Shown here piece after piece: positions 25,180 through 64,000 of a stretch of 64,000 bases of DNA. Under the pieces are notes generated by a model that was not told the DNA's origin, ran no database searches, and saw only the letters and a list, made by a program, of their open reading frames with translations. The position numbers were made by a program, and so were the translations under genes. Origin of the DNA: Casuarius casuarius (Eukaryota > Chordata > Aves > Casuariiformes > Casuariidae); the NCBI GenBank assembly GCA_003342895.1, contig PTFA01000028.1, forward strand, positions 3,928,433 through 3,992,432, given 5' to 3'. The number at the start of each line of letters is the position of its first letter. Position 1 is the first letter of the stretch.

Positions 25180-25185
25180 AATAAA
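25180..25185 (+). terminator. POLK: Candidate POLK poly(A) signal (distal)
   Basis: Canonical AATAAA followed within 20 nt by TCTGTCTTAG. It could be a distal cleavage site giving a 2-kb 3' UTR. Confidence 0.4.
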
Positions 25186-25320
25186 ATAAGTCTGTCTTAG
25201 CCTAGGAAGTTATTTTATCATCTCTACAAAAGTGTCATAGAGTTATCTTTGAGTATTGAAAATTTAAATCGTGGAGTATCTTAGAGCTAATATAGAAATA
25301 AAACTCACAGTATTATTCTA

Positions 25321-28300
25321 AAGAAAGAAATGTCCATATTTGAGATGTGTATAAAATGTTACTACCTTTTAGAAAAGTGATTCTGTATATTTACAGAAGA
25401 TGCCTGGTGAAATTGTTTTAATGTTTTCCATGCAAAATATTTATTACAACTTGAAACAGAAGCATTTTTTTATTCCATGTAAGTTGTTATACAGCACTTA
25501 TTAGTGTTTTTATCTGAAGGAGGCCTTCAGTGCAGGATTAAGTAATGTCATAACTTTGTCATGTTTTGTGTGTTTTTTCTTTATTCTCCCCCTCTCCCCC
25601 CACCCTTACAGAGAAAACTGTGCAAGTGAATATTTTCTGTCTTGCATTTTTCTCAGTGCACATGTATGTGTATGTATATAATACTTGTGTGTTACATTGG
25701 TAATACCTGACCTTAACTTAGAATCTGCTTTCATTAACATCCAGAAAGTTCTTTATGGCTTGCCTGGGTCTAACTTACAGTATAGGTTATTCCTGTGTGT
25801 GAGCCATTCCACATTTACTAAATCAACAGTCCTAATGACAACTGCTCTGAAGCACTTGAATGAGGTAGGATGGCAACAGATGAGAATTTTAGTGTAGTGT
25901 GAGTATCTGTTACTTACGGTGGGTGTATACATATATCATCTTGAATTTCTCTTCTAATTATATATGACAGAGAAAAGGATGATGCTTCTGTGATCTAACA
26001 ATCTTCTCTCTACCACGTCTGAAGAAGAGAAATGCAGACAATGTGCATGGCCACAGAGCATTTATTTCTAAGGAGTATGTGCTTGACGTAACTAGGACAG
26101 TCATAGAGAAGCCTCTCCCTGACCAGTAGAAGACTCGTTTGAGTTTATCCCGTAAATCACCAGTACATAAAAACTTACAGAATAGCATTTTCATGTTGAA
26201 TCTGTTTGCTGCTATCTATAGTAATAGCTTCATTTATCTGTCTATAGAATGTCTTACTGTGGTTGGATATCAGAGTCACCCATTTTGTTCAAGTTTATTA
26301 GTTGTCTGACCTGGGAGTTTGATAGATTCTTTATATCTAGAAAGGTTGAAAGTTTGGAAAACGTTCAGTTCTTCATACTGGGAATATAAGTAAACTGTTG
26401 CTTATGCTGTTCTCAAAGCTTCTGAAGTTGATCTTTAAAGTGACAGTAATTCTACAGGTAGGAACTTCAGCAGGGCAGAGTTAGGCCTGGAATCACTCTG
26501 TCAGTAGCTTAATTCTTACTGGAATTATGGCCGAGTTTATAACATCCTCCTCTGTCTCTTATGTTGTAGCATGCAGAGCCAAGCAAGCGATTATATCAAT
26601 GTAGTTGTCAAGAGTCACATTGCCTGCAAGTGAGCCTAAGGAGCAGCCTGCAGGTGCCCTCAGTTTGTTGTCCAGCCGGTGTTTTGTAGGATCTCAGCCG
26701 TATCTCTTCTTGTTTCCGTTGGTATGCAGCAGCACCAGTTGAGATTAGGCTTCTCCGTAAATGTCCTAATGAGCGCTTGAAAGGCAAGCCACAGCAGCTA
26801 GTCTAGTTGTAACAGTAAGAGACTGGGGCCGGGGGGAGAGTGTAACTACAAGGTGCTACAGTTGCACAGGATGACAATTTATATGCCACTTGATTCAGAA
26901 TCTTACAGAATTTAATGTTTTTCATTAAAATCTAATACTTGCTGCCATGACATTAGCTTCAGGTCTCACCTCCTTTTATAAGACTTAATCTTTGTTTCTT
27001 CCCTTTTCTTAATGCACTATTTCCAGCCATGCTTTTGTCTCACTTCACATTTTTTTTCTTCTTACTGGATTTACTTATTTATGTATTTATTATTACTGTT
27101 ATCTTCCGATATTAACAAATACTCTGAATTCCTGGTGTTTTCGGTTCCTGGGAGAGAGCAACCTGTGAAGAAAAGTGAGGAAGATGTTCCAGTAGTCCCT
27201 TGCTCTGCCCTCTGGTATGGATGGTTTCCACATCAGTCTTTTCTGCAAGTTGCTGGGGCCTTTTGAAAGAGTCACTGTTGCGGTCAGTAGCATAGAGAAT
27301 GTGGTGAACTCAGTATTTGCAAAGTCTGAGTATATAAAACAGCTGAAAAAGTTGATTAAGAGAACAGAGATAAGCTATGAAATAATAATACTGTATGATA
27401 GTAATTAGAACCTGAAACTGATAGACGGTGTTTCCAGGCTATATGTACAACTATGTTCCTCGTTTCGAGGTTCATGCTGCAACTCTGGTTATGTTTGAGG
27501 CTGCAGATCTATCATGTCTTTGGTGTCAGCTGTGTGATGTGAATCTAATAATTCTAAAGTTGTCCTTTTTCTTTCATGTGGGGAAAGAGCATTAATACTG
27601 TGAACAGTGGGCCCATATTACATGTTCAGTTCCTATAAAAAAATAAAGCTCTTCCTCTTAAGATGATGTGCTGGAACATTTGACTCACAGGAAGCGAGTA
27701 AAAGCAAAATCTCCATATGGCTAAAGCAGCTAGTTGTTCTTGCCACATAGGGTTTATTTTCACACTGATATTTCAGCTGAATAAAGTTCCTCTACTGGAG
27801 TACAGTCGATAAAAACTGTCTTATGAAACGTAGGTGTACCACATATAAAGAACATTGTACATCACAGCCTGACAGTATCAAAAATGTTGAAAGGAGAAAA
27901 GAACTATGAAATCCATTTATGTGCAATAAGCAGAATCTGAGTAAATAGTTTTGTATCCAGATTAGTTTGGTTTACAAACTACTTCAAGTCTTTCAGATTA
28001 AAGTTACCATGGTTATTTATAGTGTTAATAATTTTAGAAGTTAAGACAATGGTATAATCTGAGGTGACCATTATCTACATAAAATGAAATATCAGTGCTG
28101 GTTTAAGTAGGTGAAAGTAATAGTGGAGTTGGAATTTCAAGACAAGCTGAGAATTCTGTGATTAAATAGGTCTCAAGAAGATGTCAGTTCACTGAAACTC
28201 AACCTTGGCAATGTATGCATCGATTTCAATTGGACTTGGCCAAAAGAGAATATCATCTAACTGAAAATTAACTGTGTCATGATAATACTACTTATGTGCA

Positions 28301-28880
28301 TGTTTCTGCCCCAAATAATTCTTGCCAGAAGCACCTCAGTCTCTAGCATCCCAAGAGTGAGTCAGGCCTGCAAGGGGCACAGAGGCAGTCTCCCTCTCTG
28401 ATCCAGTTAACACTGGTCTAAGGTAGAGTAACTCCAAGAGGAATTTCCCAAGAAAATGCCCTTCAGCCTGCACAGAGCTCCATGACTACCCTGCAATTAG
28501 TAACAAAGCTCCCTAGCTCTAGGGGCCCACGCAAGCTATAGCATCCGCTGTGTGAGCACATGCACTCGTGTGTGTACCCACACTTGTGTTTTCTTGTGAC
28601 ATCGCTTTCAAAAGTGTTTCTCATTTGTGTGATGACTGGGAAGTGCTGCAGAAGTAAATGCCTCTTGGTGGTTAAATGCGTCTCTGTGGTTGTCTCTTTG
28701 TCTGTGCCTGTGTTTGTATGTGCAAATTGCTATTTGGTCCCAAGGCTAACAGCTTGATTTGCTCTGTGCTATGGGAGGACTATGCAAGGGTGGCATGTTG
28801 CCTAGCTGATGTCAAAAGCTCTGTGTATTTAGTCCCCACCGGCTTTTGAAGCAAATACCTAAAGCTCCTGCTCACCCTTC
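25321..28880. other. POLK-ANKDD1B intergenic region
   Basis: No gene recognised. Open frames here (25685-25897, 25958-26194, 27012-27408, 28560-28757) are short, overlap on opposite strands and match no family I know. No clear interspersed repeat. Base composition rises in GC towards the ANKDD1B island. Confidence 0.6.
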
Positions 28881-29132
28881 CCTCTTCAGGCCGTGTGGCC
28901 AAGTGCTGGTGTAAGGCAGTGCTGCAGGCGTGCTGGGGTGGTGCTGCCGGTGCTGGGGGAGTGCTGCCAGGCCCGCAGGCTGCCTGGGCGTGCTTGGCTC
29001 AATTTGCAACCCTAGAACCGGTTTTTCAGTGCAGTAGGGAAAACACACCCCAGGCAAACGCCCAGCACCTCCCTCAGCACACCTGCAAGAGGCCCTTTCC
29101 CTCAGAGGCAAAAAGAGGACCTGAAGGCTGCA

Positions 29133-60180
<31,048 letters not shown>

Positions 60181-61575
60181 GTTCATCAAGGGAACATGGT
60201 ATATATGATGGAATTACATGCCAGATGGAAAGTGCCTTTCAAAATACAAATAAGAATTTTTTTGGAAACCTATTTTGATTGTATAACTTTTTCCAAGCTA
60301 GAAGAACTTGCACTCCTGAAATGCTGGTTTGTTGTTTCTCTCATGCTTTGCCCTACAATAATTTACAGCTTTCAAGAGCGAACGGCTGGCTGGTTATTTG
60401 TGACTACACTGTTAATAAGAGGCCTCCTCTTTTCCCCTTCCCTCCCCTGAAAATTTCTGTAGTTGACTTAACATTGCTATAATAATTCCATGTTGGAACT
60501 GCACAATTAAGCTATTTTGTTTGACATGAAATATAAATGAGGTGTTTTCTAGCTGAAAGAAATTAAATTTAATAAGTGAAAATTATGTGTATAAATCAAC
60601 AGTTCCAGAAATAGATTGGCATCTGGCCTCATTTTGGATTCAGGTTTTTATACAATCTAGTGCTAGGATTATAGGTTTCCTGTCTGAAGAGGGCTTTTCC
60701 CTTGATTAGTGCTAGGACCTGGAACAAATGCATCTTCTTAAGCATTTGATTTATGTAGTGAAAATACACAAAAATGCCATGTCTATAACCATCTGTGACT
60801 GGCTGCAGAGCTTGTCCAATCATGGCATATCCTTGTATACATACTCAAAAAGGACATTTGATATTTTAATACTTAGCATATTTAGAAATTAATATTTACC
60901 TAGTTCTTGTTCATGTCTTGAATTAATGTTTGGTAGTGTTTTTCAGAACATGGTTAAAGGCCTTCTGTTTAGATTATTGAAAATATTTTACATCTAAAAA
61001 GTTATGTAAATATTTATCTTCCTGGTCTCCTTTATAACAAAACAGCAGTAGCTCTAGCTACGTACAGACAGACAAGGCAATATTTCAATTCTTCCATTAA
61101 AGCTAAAATTACTTTCCATTGAACCTTACTGTTTGTATTAAAAATTATGATAACCTCTATACTTGGTCTGAAGTCTTAAACTTAACTCTGCCCTCTTGTG
61201 TGCAACATCTTTCGACATGGCTGTAGAGTTCTACAAGAGAGTGAAGAACAGGTAGGCAACCCCCCCAGGTTTTGAAATTGGGGATCTAAGATAAATCACA
61301 AATTCTTAGATCTACAGCAGGTAAGCATCAATTCCTACATTGGCTTGAAAAATGAGAATGCTTAGTGATTTGAATTAGGTAACTCACCTGAACCAAATCA
61401 CATCCTAGTTGTGAAGGTTACCCCCTTGTTATTCTTCATTAAAGTTTGATGTAGAATTTAGGTCTGTAGTTATAACAGGATCTTTAAGAGCATATGTAAC
61501 TAAAATAAATCTGATTTTCACTTGAAAGTAGATATTAGTAACATTATAACTAAACAAAAGAGCTTCAGACAAAAA
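60181..61575 (+). other. ANKDD1B: ANKDD1B 3' UTR / intergenic to POC5
   Basis: No gene features. ATTAAA-like signals occur near 60562 and 61097; AATAAA-type hexamers on + occur at about 61504 and, beyond, 61621 and 61641. The transcript end is not determined. Confidence 0.45.
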
Positions 61576-61870
61576 TGTCACATTTGATCCTTTATTTAAA
61601 AGTGTTCAACAGATTCCTTAAATAAAGTGTTTATCTTAATAAAATAAGTTCTCAAGAAGTTTGGAGGTAGAACAATGTTTCAAGGTCATTTTTTCCCCCC
61701 TCCACATGCTTACTATAAGCATTTTTACAAATTTTTTTAAAAAAGTAAAAACATGATACACCTTTTAGGCCTTGCTATGTCAAGTCTGAAAACACTGGGA
61801 AGAGCTTTAAATTGTACCTTCGTAACAACCCTCCACCAGTGAGAAAGATTTGTGTGCATAAGATATTCAC
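61576..61870 (-). other. POC5: POC5 3' UTR (probable)
   Basis: Follows the POC5 stop on -. The first canonical AATAAA on this strand is at 61596-61591, giving a short 3' UTR of about 300 nt. Confidence 0.6.
61591..61596 (-). terminator. POC5: Candidate POC5 poly(A) signal
   Basis: AATAAA on - (TTTATT on +), about 275 nt past the stop. Cleavage would be expected near 61570-61580. Confidence 0.6.
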
Positions 61871-62020
61871 TCAGTCAACAACCTTTATTGACTGAACACT
61901 GGTAGGAGGCTGGCTCTGAAGCATTCGCCCAGCTTGCCCTGCAGGTCTCACAGTGGTAGAACCAGAAGCATGGAGCACAGTTCGAGGATATTTAGCAGCA
62001 GTGGCTTGGGATATGGTTTG
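61871..62020 (-). CDS. POC5: POC5 final coding exon
   Basis: On - after [29 protein letters not shown], then [20 protein letters not shown] and SVQSIKVVD with TGA at 61873-61871. Low-complexity Ser/Thr-rich tail with a conserved last six residues. Confidence 0.93.
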   Translation of the reverse strand, partial: QTISQATAAKYPRTVLHASGSTTVRPAGQAGRMLQSQPPTSVQSIKVVD

Positions 62021-63606
62021 CTGAAATGTAATCAGGTACAACAAAACACTTACAGTATTAAAAAATTCACATTAAATTAGCTCTAAATGAGCTGTAGTTT
62101 AAATAGAAAGATGTGATCTATATACTTCTCAAGAAAAAAAAATCATAAGTTGACTTTAAAGGTATGAGTGATTTTTCTTTTTTTTTCCTTCCTCATCTGT
62201 AATGGATACTTTTTAAAATACTAAATGAAAAGTGCTAGACTTCTGATTAACTACATAGCCTGAGCTTGTATCACCTCAATCTTGTTTCAGGTTGTTTGCA
62301 TTTTTTTTTTCTGTAGTGCTGATTTAATCATGCCAACATTCCTTTTAAGCTCAGTATTTGTTACAAGGAAGTTAAACTGGTCTCTGAAAGGAAGAGGTTT
62401 GCATTTCCTTGACAAGTGTGAAACAGCTAGTATAGTTACTGTAATAAACAGTAGTCATACTGCTTTTAATCAAGGTAAGCTCTCTCCACTATCAGATTAA
62501 TTTGAAAGAAGTACTTCAATCTGATTGAATTCCAATTAGGCATTTATTTACAAGAAGAGTACATGGTATATACTTCTAAGAGTGTCACACGACTGAAAGC
62601 AGAACATCCCTCACAGGAACAGATGCCAGCAACTCCCTCAGCTCGAATGAAGGGATCTGAAGTATCTCTGCTTGTTCTGGTATTATCACTCAGGAAAAGC
62701 TGGACTTTTAAATAGCTTACAGAAGACTCAGATACTACTTTACAGGTTAAAGTATAAAACATTTTCAACTAAGTCATGTTTTGAACACTTCCAGTCATTA
62801 AAAAAAAAAGTTTGCTCAGATCGATCTAAGAAAGTGTAGTGACTGCATAAGCCATTTAGGCCACTGTTTACAGCCCTCCTGTATGTTGTTTTCATACCCT
62901 GTTAATGCACTTACCTTACAGTGTTTTCTGTAGGAAATACGGAAGGGGTGGGGCAGGGTAAGAATAAAAATACAGCATGAATTTTTGTTGCCTCTGGGCT
63001 CAGGTTTTAATTTCTTCCAGTAAATTCCCCACCCTCAGCCTGTCAGTCTAACCTATATCTCTACTGCCTTTGGTCCAGTCACTCTTCTCCCTACACTTGG
63101 TGAAGCTTGTCTTTAAATTGTGAGTTGCAAGGTGATGACAGCCAACTCAACACTTCCCTGAAGAGGTAGACTCACGGAGAAAGCTAAGACTAATCGACCT
63201 CTAAAATAATTACTACAGAAACAAGACAGATTAAAGTTGCAGTATTTACTTCCTCTCCTCACAACATGTGTGCTATACCTTCTGCCCAGTCCAAAGACAC
63301 TACTGCTTATTATTTTAAAACAGGACTCAAGTCTGAGCCTAGTCAAGTCTCTCTTCATTGTGGTCATTTTTTAAAAATATTACTACCATATATAAAAAGA
63401 ATAGTGCTGCAAGCATAATTCTGACTTACCTGAGTAACTGGATGATGTTTTTCAACAATGACTGAACTCATGGGTGGAACAACTCCCATCACTGCTAAAC
63501 TACTACAAATTCTGGGTTTTTGTCCCATATCAGATCGGCCTGTGATTCGAGCAGTGATTGTTCTTCCTGCTTTCTGTTGAGCAGATGTTATTACTTTCGC
63601 CATGGG
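61871..63606 (-). CDS. POC5: POC5 centriolar protein, last two coding exons
   Basis: POC5 is a centrin-binding centriole protein required for assembly of the distal half of centrioles. Only the C-terminal 108 residues are here: exon 63606-63430 (59 aa) and exon 62020-61871 (49 aa plus TGA), joined in phase 0. The sequence [20 protein letters not shown] and the ending SIKVVD match human POC5 closely as recalled. The centrin-binding repeats and coiled coils are outside the window to the right. Converges on ANKDD1B. Confidence 0.95.
62021..63429 (-). other. POC5: POC5 intron
   Basis: Donor GTAAGT (complement of 63424-63429) and acceptor TTTCAG. No element recognised inside; open frames on either strand (62282-62500, 62544-62768, 63113-63367) lack features. 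Confidence 0.65.
63430..63606 (-). CDS. POC5: POC5 penultimate coding exon
   Basis: 59 codons starting [20 protein letters not shown], with [19 protein letters not shown] and [16 protein letters not shown]. Acceptor TTTGTAG on -. The Met near its start is internal, not a translation start, since human continues upstream in this region. Confidence 0.95.
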
Positions 63607-64000
63607 CTACAAATAAACTAGATGTTAGTTGGTAAAAATTCTAAATATAGTATCTACGATGCTCTAGTGTAGCTATTTAAATTTATTAGCCACATGCCTG
63701 AACAGAACATGGGACACTGTTGGTAATTCAGTTACATTCTACAGGACTGAATTTATTACCTAGTTGAACCTGGTTTATTCTATCCTTTCTCCACTCTAAG
63801 TAAGAGACAGTGTTTAGTGCAAGTGACCATTACACAAGCAGCATGCACAGTTTAGCTTTGCTCTCTGGCTGCATATACCAGAGACAGCTGCAGGCACCTG
63901 CATCACTGGCAGGTCTCTCTAGCAGTGACATAGCAGATATAAGAAAGCTTCCATGCAATGAAATGCTGCGTCTTTCTCTGATGATGGTAGCAAAGTGTAT
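63607..64000 (-). other. POC5: POC5 intron (partial)
   Basis: Extends to the window edge; no further POC5 exon recognised. Confidence 0.65.

Larger units (their letters stand above)
23188..25320 (+). other. POLK: POLK 3' UTR (probable extent) with several poly(A) signals
   Basis: Follows the stop codon without a new gene. AATAAA hexamers occur at 23955-23960, 24216-24221, 25180-25185 and 25297-25302, so alternative polyadenylation is likely. A GC-richer islet lies at about 23450-23700 inside otherwise AT-rich sequence. The true 3' end needs transcript data. Confidence 0.55.

Overview
The window is vertebrate nuclear DNA, almost certainly from a bird. It is AT-rich and intron-rich, with GT-AG introns. 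It carries a 5'-truncated CR1 LINE with a second CR1 tail, and a short betaretrovirus-like endogenous LTR element. The gene order is POLK > ANKDD1B > < POC5, the order I recall from human 5q13; the equivalent avian block is, from general knowledge, on chromosome Z (inference; the sequence cannot prove it).

Layout. Positions 1-23187 hold the 3' part of POLK on the + strand: 13 coding exons giving 821 codons plus stop, all phase-consistent, lacking only the N-terminal exon(s). They encode the Y-family polymerase core, a Rev1-interacting FF motif, two UBZ zinc fingers and a PCNA-binding tail. The POLK 3' UTR follows, with several AATAAA signals up to about 25300. About 3.5 kb of intergenic DNA leads to a GC-rich island (about 28880-29740) holding coding exon 1 of ANKDD1B. 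ANKDD1B is complete: 15 coding exons, 29133-60180, + strand, predicted 520 aa. It has eleven ankyrin-type units, nearly all one 99-nt phase-0 exon each, then a death domain. The last two coding exons of POC5 (centriolar protein) lie on the - strand at 63606-61871, converging on ANKDD1B.

The accessory content sits in ANKDD1B introns: a dead 1.2-kb CR1 (38475-39676), a possible LTR beside it, ancient MIR-like SINE remnants, a GT/AT microsatellite against an exon acceptor, and a 926-bp endogenous retroviral derivative (44515-45440). The last is the most unusual item. It has one full LTR, a lysine-type primer binding site, a 15-bp tandem array in register with that site, a gag start, and then an inverted copy of the first 60 bp of the LTR, so both outer ends are U3 ends, flanked by a 6-bp target duplication.

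The other notable point is an extra ankyrin exon in ANKDD1B (47325-47423) with no counterpart in the human protein as I remember it. Functionally, POLK (translesion synthesis), ANKDD1B (uncharacterised ankyrin/death-domain protein) and POC5 (centriole elongation) are unrelated neighbours; I see no operon-like logic. No tRNA, rRNA, CRISPR or prokaryotic feature was found.
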